In this document: piece by piece, positions 1 to 10,843 of the stretch
How the letters are laid out: each line of letters starts with the position of its first letter
How positions within the stretch are numbered: position 1 is the first letter of the stretch
NCBI GenBank assembly: GCA_018398765.1
Contig: JAHBMJ010000350.1
Location: 1-49,949, forward strand
DNA length: 49,949 nucleotides
Origin: Chromera velia
Taxonomy: Eukaryota > Sar > Chromeraceae
Direction of reading: 5' to 3'
Made by a program: the position numbers and the translations under genes
The notes under the pieces: generated by a model
The model's database searches: none
Seen by the model: only the letters and a program-made list of their open reading frames with translations
Told to the model about the DNA's origin: nothing

Positions 1-1
1 C

Positions 2-1408
2 AAGGAGGTGCGGAAGAACGGTGAGGCCTTCTTGCACGAGAGTCAACAACTGGTGGAGAAGCTTTCAGAGGTGGTAGGGGGCTGCCAACCGGCCGCGCCC
101 ACCCTTGAAGAGGAAGGGAAGGGCGATGAAGCAAAACAACGTCTGACCGGAAAGAAGCCGAAAGCACGCAGGAGTCGAAGATTGACGGCAGCAGCTTGGG
201 CCAACAAGCAAGCGGCAGAGAAGCCAATGGCATCACAGCAGCCATCACAGCAGTCACCTGGAGATCAAAAAGCCGCTTCTGTGGGGAAAGAGAAAGGGAG
301 AGGGAGGAGAAAGCAGGAAGGGCGCATTTCATGGCGCCGTTTACCAGTAAGGTCAGAGGGTAAGAGTCGCAGTGCGGTCGCGCGATTGGGAGAAGGAGGA
401 GGGCGACTGCAGTCAGAAGGGCGGGGGTTTGGGAACAGCATCCAAGGCTCTCGTATGAATGTTCCGAGCGCTGTCGCCACGAGACAGGCAGGATTTGAGC
501 CGCATGATATTTTGAACGGCCGAGGTGACAGTATGCGGTTGCGTGGCTCACCGCACGATGGCCTGGCGGGTGAGAACACTGTGAGAGCCAGATGGGGGAG
601 TGTGTCCCCTGGCTTTGAGACGGAGGCAGGCGTTGTGTCTGGACAGGCAGTTGATGGAGAATTCGATTTTGGCGGGATGGATGGAGATGAGTTGATGGAA
701 GAGGGCGGTGTTGATGTGATGGAAGAGGGAGGCACGTGGAAGGAGACGCCCCACACGACATTTGATTTTCCGGTTCCGTCTCCATCAGAAGAAGTGGTGC
801 CGATGAGGCTCGGCTTAATCGAGCGGAGGCTATTCCCCGACGAGATTGGAGCTGGGTCGCAGTTCGGCCAGACAGAGGGTGGAGAGAGACGAGATGACTG
901 TGCAGGGCGGTCAGACGTGGAAACAGCACGCGAGACTGCTTTCAGGAAACACGGAGACGGGCGTGATTTAGTGAAGACAGGCAGAGCAGAAAGAAAGAAA
1001 CAGAAGCGGCAGGAGAAGAAGGAGAGACAGAGACAAGAAAAACATGAAAGGGAGTTGAATTCATTGAGGGAAGAGAGGCAAGGGACGGTGGAAGTTGCGG
1101 TGTCGAGGCAAGCGAGACGAAAGCAGGAGAGGGAGGAGGTGAAGGAACGTGAAAAGGAGAGGGCAAAGGAGACGGAAAGAAAAAAGAAACGAACAGTTCA
1201 GCAGACGTCTGGTGGGCTTTGCAGACCACCTCAGTACGACCCTCTCGTGCGAGAGTACTGGCGAGATCTTTCCTTTCGGGTGCGGACGTTGGGCGCGGAT
1301 TTCGTACCAGAGATGACAGGGGTTGGCACGGCTGACTGGCATGCCTTCTTAGCACGTTCTCGCCAAGGTGTTGAGCCGTTTGTCCCTCAGGTGTGGCACG
1401 GGGTGTGA
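2..1408 (+). CDS. hypothetical protein, 3' part, basic coiled coil
   Basis: An open frame runs from the left edge of the window to a TGA at 1406-1408, so this is the C-terminal part or last exon of a longer gene; the true start lies outside. I do not recognise a family. The first 150 residues are rich in K, R, Q and A with low-complexity patches. The middle (about residues 200-290) is acidic and Gly-rich. Residues about 310-400 are a highly charged Lys/Glu/Arg/Gln stretch (KQKRQEKKERQRQEK is typical) that should form a single helix or coiled coil. The last 60 residues look globular, with aromatic positions in REYWRDLSFRVRTLG and GTADWHAFLARSRQG. Codon use resembles the other genes here. It could be a nuclear or scaffold protein, or a transposon-derived protein; nothing in the sequence decides. 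Confidence 0.55.
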   Translation, partial: KEVRKNGEAFLHESQQLVEKLSEVVGGCQPAAPTLEEEGKGDEAKQRLTGKKPKARRSRRLTAAAWANKQAAEKPMASQQPSQQSPGDQKAASVGKEKGRGRRKQEGRISWRRLPVRSEGKSRSAVARLGEGGGRLQSEGRGFGNSIQGSRMNVPSAVATRQAGFEPHDILNGRGDSMRLRGSPHDGLAGENTVRARWGSVSPGFETEAGVVSGQAVDGEFDFGGMDGDELMEEGGVDVMEEGGTWKETPHTTFDFPVPSPSEEVVPMRLGLIERRLFPDEIGAGSQFGQTEGGERRDDCAGRSDVETARETAFRKHGDGRDLVKTGRAERKKQKRQEKKERQRQEKHERELNSLREERQGTVEVAVSRQARRKQEREEVKEREKERAKETERKKKRTVQQTSGGLCRPPQYDPLVREYWRDLSFRVRTLGADFVPEMTGVGTADWHAFLARSRQGVEPFVPQVWHGV

Positions 1409-1639
1409 AAGAATTAGCATGGTACTACGGAGTTTGCGTTGTGTATAACGGTGTGTGAATTCGTTTGGCTTTAGAATTCTTTGGTTGTCTGAGCGGCTGT
1501 GCCTGTTCTGACAGCATCCGACGGCATTGACGTTGGAAGTTGTTCATTTGTTGTTAGCTCTTGGTTGGTTCTTTTGCCTCGCTTGTCTGTTTGTTGCAAG
1601 CTTGTTCGTAAATGTGAGCCAGATTTTTTTTTCTTTGGT

Positions 1640-1885
1640 CTACCGTGGAGTGTGTCACCGACCGCGCGTGGACGCGGTCCAGGAGGGGGAGGTGGCACGG
1701 TGTAGGGAAGAGTGAGACGACGTGATTGAATCAGATTTAAGACGGCATCACTGTATGACTCGGTCTGAATGGACAAATGAATAAATGGAAAAAATTCGTT
1801 TCTAGATCGATGCTTTCAGCTTGTTTGTTGTTCTTTTTCTTCGGCCAGCGTGGACGTGGCCTGGAGGGAGTGGTGGCACGTAACG
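1640..1885. repeat. pair of similar short repeats after the first gene
   Basis: Two related segments, about 1645-1702 and 1840-1881, share the core GCGTGGACG(C/T)GG, a purine-rich stretch and the end GGTGGCACG. They lie just downstream of the first gene and may be a diverged local duplication in its 3' flank. No coding potential is visible. Confidence 0.3.
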
Positions 1886-2077
1886 ATGTGAGCGTCTGAG
1901 TGACAATAAGTGGTTCCATGTGTCAGAATGGAATGAGCCGCGCGCATGCCGAGCCTAGCCGCATGCATGGCGTCGCGCCGTCTATGAGTCAATACACATG
2001 CAATGCAAGTCTATGCAGGTCAGTCAGTCTGAAAGCAATAGAGCATTGCTTTAGAGAGAAGTACGAACCTTGCATGA

Positions 2078-2150
2078 CAGAACTTGAACTTACGACCTAT
2101 GAGCTCCGTTATGCTAGCCAACTAACTGTCACTCTCCAACGGCTTGGGTG
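2078..2150 (-). repeat. tRNA-derived SINE-like fragment
   Basis: Read on the minus strand this resembles the internal promoter of a tRNA. A box-A-like TGACAGTTAGTTGGCTAG is followed by CGGAGCTCATAGGTCG (anticodon-loop-like, CAT) and a box-B-like AAGTTCAAGTTCTGTC. The 3' half of the anticodon stem appears deleted and no clean acceptor stem forms, so it is not a working tRNA gene. A relic of a tRNA-Met-like SINE head is the best reading. It directly abuts the minisatellite that follows. Confidence 0.4.
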
Positions 2151-3135
2151 TGTAGGTGAATGAAGGGAGACAAGAAGATACAAGGAGAGCGAGTGTGTGA
2201 ACAGAAGCCGCTTAGGCATATGGGTGAATGAAGGGAGACAAGGAGATACAAGGAGAGCGAGTGTGTGTCACTGAACAGAAGCTGGTTGGGCGTGCAGGCG
2301 AAGAAAAAAAGACAAGAAAAACAAGTATGTGAACAGAAGTTAGGAACAGGAGCCGTTTGGGCCTATAGATGAATGAAGAGGAATCAATTATATGTCATTG
2401 AACAAAAGCCGCTCGGGCCTATGGTTAGGCTTGTGGATGAATGAAGAGATATCAAGTGCGTAAACAGAAGCCGCTTGGGCCTGCTGATGAATTAAGAGAG
2501 ACAAGGAGAGTGAGTGTGTGAACAGAAGCCGTTTGGGCGTGTGGGTGAATGAAGAGAGATAAGAAGATACAAGGAGAGCGAGTGTGTGAACAAAAGCCGC
2601 TTAGGCCTCATGCAGTGAATCAATGAAGAATAATAAAGAGAGACATGGAGAGCGAATGTGTAAACAGAAGCCGTTTGGGGCGTCACAATAGTGTGGGTAC
2701 ATGAACACAGATAGGGAAAGCGAGTGTGTGAACCGGTATGAACAGGCTAGGTGAACAGGAGCTGGTTGCTAATGGGCGTGTGGATGAATGAAGAGGGACA
2801 AGGACTCGTACAAGCATGTCAGCAGAAGATATTTACATGGGCGTGTGGGTACCTGAATGAATAGAGACAGCCTGTTACTAAGAGAGAATGAGACTCAGTG
2901 TATAAATAGAACTTCAAGCCGCTAGGGCCTGTAGGTAAATAGAAATAAACGAAGAGAGACAGAGAGAGCAAGTGTGTGAATAAAAGCCGTTTGGGCATGT
3001 GGATGTGAGAGTTTTAATGGAAACCGTTAACTTTGGGCATATGGGTGAGTGATTGAAGAGAGACAGGGAAAATGAGGGAGTAAGTGAGTGGGCCGGTAAG
3101 ACAGTGAGTGAGTGAATTAGTAAAGAAAGCAAGAA
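2140..3135. repeat. diverged minisatellite array, unit about 65-75 bp
   Basis: About a dozen imperfect copies of a unit containing AACAGAAGCCGCTTGGGCC, then TGGGTGAATGAAGAGAGACA, then AGGAGAGCGAGTGTGTG. The copies at about 2200-2270 and 2520-2600 are clearest. Copies drift in length and sequence towards 3100, where they decay into GAGTGAGT-type repeats. No open frame is conserved across copies. Confidence 0.75.
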
Positions 3136-5120
3136 TGACTCAGTGAGTTAGTGACTAAGTATGTTGGTGAGTAAGTAAGTGAACACAATCAACTACAGCA
3201 ACTAATACAGCAAGCGTAGCAAGCATGTAGTTTAGGACTTATATAATGTTATGTTCAAACATTTTATAGACTAGCTCACAGTCTCAGTCACAGCTAGATA
3301 ATTTAAAAGAGCAAGTTGATAATAAAAGGCGTATATAATGTTTGGCTACTATATATGCTACTATGCTACTACTAGAATGGCCAAAATATAAATGAAAGTA
3401 AATGAAAGAAACATTACAGCATGTGTATCTGTATATAAAAGACCTATATATTGACTCCGTAAATAAAAAATAAAAATGTAAGTAGATGTAAGCAGGGAGC
3501 ACTATAATTTTTTTTTTTTATAAGTAAAAATAAGTTGTTAAAGTTTTATCAGTAATGTATTGCTGCGGTTACAATTTTATTTTCTCTTTCACGTTTAACC
3601 TCCTTGAACGTAACTACCACTTGATAGTTCAGGCCGCATTTTTGGATAAGCTTGAAAGTCCACGCCGCAAGCACGGATTATTTATGGTATTTTGAAAACC
3701 AAAGCCACATATCTGGACGGTGTCTTGATTGTCTACACCGCAGGCGTGGACAGTCTCTTGAAAAAAGATGCCACAGATAGAGATGATCTTGATTATATTT
3801 TTTCAAGTAGCACTTAGGTTCAGGGAGGTTTCACGTTTATTCACATTAACACCATGTGTTAGCAAAGTCCTTGTACATCATTAATTTTTTTATTAGCAAA
3901 CGTATCTAATAGCAGAGCTCTTCTTATTTCTTCTTCTCAACCGTCTTGAAGCCCGTCCAGCCGTCTCCGGCCCTCTACGGCATTTACAGATACCGCGGCT
4001 ACGCCTTTGCGCAGCCAACAACCGTGATTGAGGGTTTTGTCATGCATATGCATGTACCACGATCATAGACGCACCTTTTAGTGCTCTCACCCTATCTCAC
4101 CCCTGGGGGCCACGGCATGTCCCGTAGGGACATTATAATCTGATGCATGTATGATGCATGTGTACGTCTAGATCAGTTCGTCTTTCGCTTTCCGGGACCA
4201 CGCATTCTTCAGGTGCGGGGCCAGGCTCATTTCCTGTTAAAGCGGCCTTCGCCGCGCTTCGATCTGCACGACGGAAACCTCAATCATCTGCACGACGGAT
4301 CATTCACGCGAGCTTTTTTGACGGAATTTAAATACAATACAATACAATTTAATTTTCTTTGCGACGCCCCATTTTTTTCGCGGCAAAATCGAACAATCGA
4401 ACTTTTGCAAGCTTTTCGCAACTATTCATGACAAAAAAGTTTTTATCACGAAATTCGTGTTTTCGCAACATGTTTTTCTATGTTTTCCCAAAAAACTCGA
4501 AAATGTGTCACAAAAATGTCACGGAGCTATACGAAGCTGAAATAATCGTGAACGGGCATCGCAAAGGTTCAAAGCAAAAAAATACTTTTTGGTTGTGTTG
4601 CGATTTTTTTTCGTGGAGGGTAATTTTTACCCCAAATTCCTGCGGAAATTTTTGTGATGCGTAGCGACGACGCAAAGCTATTTTTTGGCTTAAAATTGTT
4701 TACGACGCGTCGCTATCTAAAGGACTTCAGAGAATTTGAGATAATTTGAGGCTCCTAAATTTTTAAACTTTAGAGGTCAATTTCTCAAATTCTCATAAAC
4801 TATGATAAGTTGGAACTTGATGTATTCATGTTTTAACAATCTGCATTACATCATCAAGTTGCATATCGTGACATAGTAGTAGGTAGGCTAGGTCGTGACT
4901 TACCGAACGCTAGACGCCTACCCATAATAGCCGATGGCAATGGCGATGGCATATGATGATGATGGTGTATTAGCATCTAAGACTTTAAAACCACTCTTAA
5001 GTTCAAGAGTCTTAACTATTAGTAGACTCTTAGCCAGTAACATATGTATAGTATGATTTCTTTTCAAGTTGGTTACTAGCGCAATCAGTGCGACCGCATA
5101 TGACCGCATGCATGCACATG
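3136..5120. other. AT-rich gene-free region
   Basis: Composition shifts to AT-rich with poly-A/T runs. I see no conserved open frame, tRNA or rRNA. Weak internal repetition occurs at 3650-3780, where segments of CTTGA...CCGCA(A/G)GC...GGA recur every 50-60 bp. There is a short (AATAC)n run near 4330 and a T-rich segment at 4350-4690. It is probably decayed transposon or satellite DNA. Confidence 0.5.
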
Positions 5121-5127
5121 CATGCAT
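5100..5127. promoter_or_regulatory. cluster of TGCATGC-type palindromes
   Basis: Two near-adjacent GCATGCATGC/ATGCATGCAT palindromes lie just beyond the 3' end of the RIC1 gene. TGCATGC is a known ApiAP2 binding core in apicomplexans. Whether it is functional here is unknown, since the motif also occurs in introns of this window. Confidence 0.2.
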
Positions 5128-5237
5128 AGGTATAGTCTGGAAGACACCTTAAGACACCTTAAATCAATGGAAGTATCTGTACCCAAGGGTTACAAAAAAA
5201 AAAATACTGAAACCAGTGTTTTTTCAAAACAGTTTTT

Positions 5238-7046
5238 TCACTGGAACTCGCTAGCACTTTCCCCGCCCGCTGCCACCGCCTCCACTCCTTGCACAACGGA
5301 TGAAAGGTCAAGGGAATCCAATACAGACAACCAAGAGAACCCCGCTTCTACAAGTAATCTAGGACCCGCTCTCTCTAGCTCGAGTTCATCCACTCCCCCC
5401 CCTCCACCCGTTTGGAAACCACCAAACGTTTCCACGTCCGCTCCTGTGATGCCACACGCACAAACGGTTTCTGCTCTTGCACGACGCAGAAAGAACAGCG
5501 CAGAATTGGGACATGCCGAGGCCACTGCACGTAGCCAAGCGACCTCTCTTGCTGCTACCGCTGCAGCCATGGCAAGCAGCGGAAGCTCTGACCGGACAAA
5601 AAGGACAAACAGAAACCAAAGCCCATTCGCACCCGCGACCGCTACGGCTGACTGACCCCCCTCACTGGTCCTCGAGGGTGCCCCGGCATGCCCCTCATGC
5701 GCTCGGCCCTGCCCCCTGCCCCCTGCAGCCGCCCTCTCACCAAATCCAAAACCAACTGCCGCTGCCGCTCCAAACGAAAGTTCCATTGAAGCGATCAAGG
5801 CAGTCAACCCGAGAGGGTGATCCCAGATCTCTGAAAGCTGTTTCTGCTTGGACCCACCACCTCCCCCTACCCCCTCCTTCCCGCAGGACCCCCCCACTGA
5901 ACGGAGTCTCCCGGACTGATTCGCCCGTCGAAGCCATTCGACGGCATCCAAAGAAAAGGCCCCGCAAAGCGAAATCAACCCACGCCAGTCAAAGACCATC
6001 AACCGCGACAACAAGGCCCCCTCGATCACCCCTTCCGTCTCAACAAAAAGTTTCGCAGCATCCACACGATCGATGCCGTCGGCCTCCGCAGAGAACACCG
6101 GAGGGGCCTCTGCCAGACTTCCCACGGGTCTCCACAATCTACTCACAGGTCTACCTCTCTCTTTCTCTTGCTCCTTCTTCTTTTCACTTTCTTTTCCCAC
6201 TGCTGCATCACTTGACAGGAACCCTTCCTTTTCCCTTTCCCTTGTGGCTGCAGGGGAAGAAAAGACGAAAAGCGCGCGAATGAAATCCGCGGCCGATCGA
6301 GCCAGAGGGAGATCTCTCTCCTCAAGGGACAGAGCCAAAAGTCTCAACCCATACTCCCGCCTCACCCTCAGAGGCCCCGTAAGGCTCTGGAGGATCAACA
6401 GGTACAGACTCGCAGTGTGGAGCTGCCGTGGTTTCTCGCAGCATCTCTGGAAGACATTGTGAGGGTGCAGACAGATTGTGCGGCTGCCTTTCTGTCCCCA
6501 CCCCCTCCCCTTCCCGCCCCAACGGCTGCTTCCTCCTCCTTCCCTGACAAGAGTCAAGGGAAACAACAAAAGAGGAGCCGTCAGAGGCTCAGTCTTTCTC
6601 ACACACCCAATCAACGTACTCGAGAGAACAGAAGGTGAGAAGGGCGGGAGCGCGAGGAGTCGGAGGGCTGCAGCCAGACTCCGGAAAACCGGACGCGACT
6701 CGCTCTCGGGACGCAGACACCTCAACAAAACGCTGCGGGCGGTCACTTCTCCTGACCCTGGCGCACCCCCCCCTTGACCCCCGTAGCTGTACGAAGCACT
6801 TCCTCCGAGAGGCGAGGTGGCCATCTCAGCACGCTCCCGTTTCAATTCTTCAGAAGCCGTGCGGGAGTACGCAGAGAGCGCAGGCTCAATGCAAGCGTGA
6901 AGGAGAAGCTCCGCGGAGTGGCGGAGAAAAGGCGAACCCTCAAGAAAAGAGAGCAGACGAGCGGCACACGTAAACGAAGGCCCTTGAGGGGCGGGCAGGC
7001 CTTCCAACCCTTCTGCTGCAGCAGCAGAGGAGCTCTCTCCTCCAGC
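5238..7046 (-). CDS. RIC1: RIC1 C-terminal exons (RIC1 helical domain)
   Basis: From an acceptor near 7046 the frame encodes AARLLSFLEGSPFLRHSAEL, then LIGCVRKTEPLTAPLLLFPL, LHPHNVFQRCCEKPRQLHTA, SLYLLILQSLTGPLRVRREY and SLEERDLPLARSAADFIRAL. These match the core RIC1 domain, including its ASYLIILQ-type motif and the following 'exgkwdLcr..irFl' helix. One intron probably begins near 6267. After it, LSRLMVFDWRGLISLCGAF and AVEWLRRANQSGR correspond to the later LxxLGCFAA..ISWL helices. Low-complexity Gly/Arg linkers interrupt the domain. The stop is at 5238-5240. Confidence 0.8.
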   Translation of the reverse strand, partial: AGGESSSAAAAEGLEGLPAPQGPSFTCAARLLSFLEGSPFLRHSAELLLHACIEPALSAYSRTASEELKRERAEMATSPLGGSASYSYGGQGGGAPGSGEVTARSVLLRCLRPESESRPVFRSLAAALRLLALPPFSPSVLSSTLIGCVRKTEPLTAPLLLFPLTLVREGGGSSRWGGKGRGWGQKGSRTICLHPHNVFQRCCEKPRQLHTASLYLLILQSLTGPLRVRREYGLRLLALSLEERDLPLARSAADFIRALFVFSSPAATREREKEGFLSSDAAVGKESEKKKEQEKERGRPVSRLWRPVGSLAEAPPVFSAEADGIDRVDAAKLFVETEGVIEGALLSRLMVFDWRGLISLCGAFSLDAVEWLRRANQSGRLRSVGGSCGKEGVGGGGGSKQKQLSEIWDHPLGLTALIASMELSFGAAAAVGFGFGERAAAGGRGQGRAHEGHAGAPSRTSEGGQSAVAVAGANGLWFLFVLFVRSELPLLAMAAAVAAREVAWLRAVASACPNSALFFLRRARAETVCACGITGADVETFGGFQTGGGGGVDELELERAGPRLLVEAGFSWLSVLDSLDLSSVVQGVEAVAAGGESASEFQ

Positions 7047-10000
7047 CTGTGCATGTGCAGGCTCCTTCTCTCTAACCCATTCTGTCTCTTCTCTCCTCTC
7101 TACATACACACTCATTCCAGGATTTCCCTCCCCCTTCTCCTCTCTTTTCTGATCCCCATCGCTCTTCTCCTTCTCCCACTGCGCACAGTCAAGAAGCGGG
7201 CGCACGAGGATGTGAATAAACGGCTGAAGCTGCAGATGGAATCTCGTGGCAGTCACCCCTGCAGTCCCCCCCACATCCTTCTGCTGCATGTACATTTTCT
7301 CCCTTTCTTTCTCCTTTCTGTCCTTCTCTCTTCCCTGTATTGGCAGGTACGGTTTGTCTTCTGCTGACGTCTTCGTTGTGACTGCACCACCCCCTCCTGA
7401 GGCCGTCTCATCCCCCCTGAGGCCGTGGAGGGACCTGAAACGAGACCCACAGGAGTCGATTGTGCTCGTGGGGGAGCACGCAACCAAAGCGCCCATCTGC
7501 AGGCGACACGCACGCGCACAGCTAGATAGTGGAAGAGACAGCAACAGGAGCCGGCAATGAAGGAAGGAAGGAAGGAAGGAAGGAAACGCGGCAGAAAGAT
7601 ATAGACAGACAGAGGAGACAGGGGTCAAACGGAGGGAATGAATCGCACGAAATTGCAACTGAGTGAGTGAGACACTGGCTGGCTGATCATTTTCTTTCTT
7701 TCTGTCCTTCCGGACACTGAATCTCCCAGACGGACTCAGTGACTTCCTTTGCTCTCCATCACGAAAAGAAAGGCTGTGTGAAGTCTCTCTTCCCTTGCTC
7801 CTTGCAGACAGCCAGACAAACACACACGTGCCCACTCATACATACATACATACATACATACATATACATACATACATACATACATATTAATACATACAGA
7901 CAAACAGACAAGAGGCCTAGATGCGGAAATGGCATGCAGAATCGACGCAGAAAAAAGGCATACATACAGACATACATACATATATATACATACATACATA
8001 CATATACATACATACATACATACATATTAATACATACATACATACATACAGACAAGAGGCCTGGATGCGGAAATGGCATGCAGAATCGAGGCAGAAAAAA
8101 GGCATACATACAGACATACATACATACAGACATACATACATATTAATACATACAGACAAACAGACAAGAGGCCTGGATGCGGAAATGGCATGCAGAATCT
8201 AGGCACAAAAAAGGGAGGGACTAACACGCGCCGCCACCGCGACCAGAAGTACGGGGAAGGGCCTGTGATCGATTGGCATCAAACTTCTCGCACTTGCCCG
8301 CACAGCAACAACCTCTTTCTCTCTCTCCCTGTCCACCTTCCCCCCTGCTCTCTTCACAGCCTGTTGTTGACCATGAACCTCAGCCGGATCTGACGTCTCA
8401 GCCTGCAAATGGAGCGCCGAGAGTCCCCCCACGTCCTGGCACCAGATCACAACTCCTCCAGCAAGGCGTCGAAGCTCCTCGCCCATCGCTGCGTTCATGC
8501 ATTCATGCGATGCGATGCGGTCAGGTCAGACAGGTCGTCAAAGGAAGGCAAAAGAAAAGACAAAGAAAGAGGGAGAGAAAGAAAGGGATAGAGAGGAAGG
8601 AGCGGTGAGGGAGAAGAGGCGAAGGTTTACACAAACAGAGACTGCACGCATGCCTACATAGTTTTGCTGGAGGCCGAAGACTTGGTGCTCACAAGAACGT
8701 CAATCATATTTTTCTTTCGGGTGTCTTTCTGGTGCTTCTCTTTCTTTCGTCTTCACACCGCCACCCCACTTCGTTCAACATGCAGAGTGACCTTCCGTCT
8801 AATTAGCAGAACACACGGAGGGACATGTACTCCCTCCCTCCCTGCCTTTCCTTTTCCCCCGACAGGACAGAGACGCCCTGACATTTTTCGTTCCTGCGTT
8901 TTCTGTTCTTAGTTCCTTTTTCGGTATCGACAGTACATAGTCTAGGAAAAGAAAGAAGACAAGAGGATGACCAGCACACCATAGAAGGACAAAAACACAC
9001 ACAGAGACAGAAAGAGAGCCAGAGAGAGAGGAGACCGCCGACCCACCTGCATCAGATGGATCAGCTCGACAGTCCTCCAGCGTTCCCACCAGACACCGGA
9101 CAAAAGAAGGGTCGCATTGCCGTGTCCCCAGGGGCAGCAGATTGGACAGAACACGAAGGAGGGAACTTCTGCTTGCAAACAGAGAAGAGAAGAGAAGGGT
9201 TGCACATACATGAAGAGAATTCGTCCGATGACGGGGTCTTTATCGAAATGATGAGTTCCTCTCCTCACCTCTTCATATGAAAGAAAAGATTCTGCTCATT
9301 CGTCAGCGAACGAATGGGGGGCTTCAGAGAATACCGACCACAGGGCGGGCACAAGGAGAAAGGAAACATTACCAGACGGAAAAAGAGAGAGAGCACTTCC
9401 CCCCTTTCACCCTAGCTGGTGCATCTCAGGTTGGTTGAATGAACACGGCTTATGAACGTCCTATAGAGGACTCCCAGCCACAGCCAGGCAGGCACACAGA
9501 CAAACACACAGACAGACACAGGAAGGAAAGAAGAGCCTTCGCTTAGTTACGCGAAGAGCTGCCAAAGAGACAAGAAACAGAGCATGCATACCGGCGACAG
9601 ACGAACACACACACAAAAAGAAAGTCAAAGAGAGAAAGGGGGAGCGAACATACTCAGACTCACTCTTCTCTGCTTTGCAAGGCGAAGTGGTTCTTGTCCT
9701 TTCCCTTTGCCCCCCCCTTGCCGTCTCCCTGGACATCCACACCTCCCTCTGCCTCATCCCCGCCTTGCGCTTTCTTTCCTTCCGTCTCGTTCTGCTGTTC
9801 TTTTGTGCCTCTCGCCCCCCCCTTTCCCCCAGATCCTTCTATCACAGGCGGCAAAGAAGAGGAATGGTCCGTCCGAGAAACTCCTGACGGCCCTTCCTGT
9901 TGCGGTCTTTCCTTTTCGTTGGGAGGATTTTGACTGTCCGATCTTCTCCCTTTCCCTCTCCCCCCCTCTGCCTGGGTGAACGAAGCACCAACAGACACAC

Positions 10001-10666
10001 GGGGGAGAGTCAGGGGCGCAAAGTGGGCATCGAGCCTGTTCGTCCGGGCAATGGCCACTGGAAGAGAGACCGAGGAGGACACAGCAGGGATCTGCACCCC
10101 CTCCCTGTCCCTGTCCTTGTTCTTGTCCCGCCCCTCAGGTTGCTCCTCTCCCGCAATATCTCCAATGGACGCCCCACCAGGCTGACCACCAGGCTGGCCC
10201 CCTGAGAAGGCCGAGAAAGAGCCCACCCTTGCCCCCGCCCCCTTCTGCTGTTTTCCTGCGTCCTGCAGAGTGCGGCTCTCCCTCTCCCTCTCTGTCCACT
10301 CTCGAACTCTGCTTGGCGCCTCCGCCACCGACCTGCATCCATGCCTCCCTCAATACAGACAGTGAGTGCAGCACAACGAAAGGGACACATACACTCACGC
10401 ACACAGAGCCAGACTTCTCGGTGCTCTGTTTGAAAAAAGACAAAAAGAGAGAGAGACAGTGGCGCGGACAAGGAGACGGAAGCGGACTCTCAAGGACTAA
10501 ACCATCTTTCTTTCGTTCTTTCTTTCTTTCTTTCTCTCTCTCTCTCTCTCTCTCTGTCTGAACAACCTCCATGGAGGTAGGCATGCACCGACAGAAAAAG
10601 AAAGAAAACAACGGTATATAGACAATGATCGACAACCAACCGATACACACACACACACACACGCAT

Positions 10667-10704
<38 letters not shown>

Positions 10705-10791
10705 ACACACACATACGCACACACACACACACACACACACACACGCAGACACACACAACACGCTCCACACATACACACACACACGCACGCA

Positions 10792-10843
<52 letters not shown>

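Noticed and set aside
2078..2150. Functional tRNA-Met gene
   Set aside because: There is no acceptor-stem pairing and the 3' anticodon stem is missing; kept only as a SINE-like relic.
2170..3135. Possible CRISPR-like array in the repeat region
   Set aside because: Units are diverged, spacers are not distinct and the DNA is eukaryotic; it is a minisatellite.
5477..6973. Plus-strand Pro/Ser/Arg-rich open frames over the RIC1 3' end
   Set aside because: They are antisense shadows of the RIC1 C-terminal exons, which match a known family on the minus strand.
7739..8227. Several overlapping Tyr/Ile/His/Thr or Cys/Met/Val open frames
   Set aside because: They are translations of the TACA satellite in a RIC1 intron, read in all frames.
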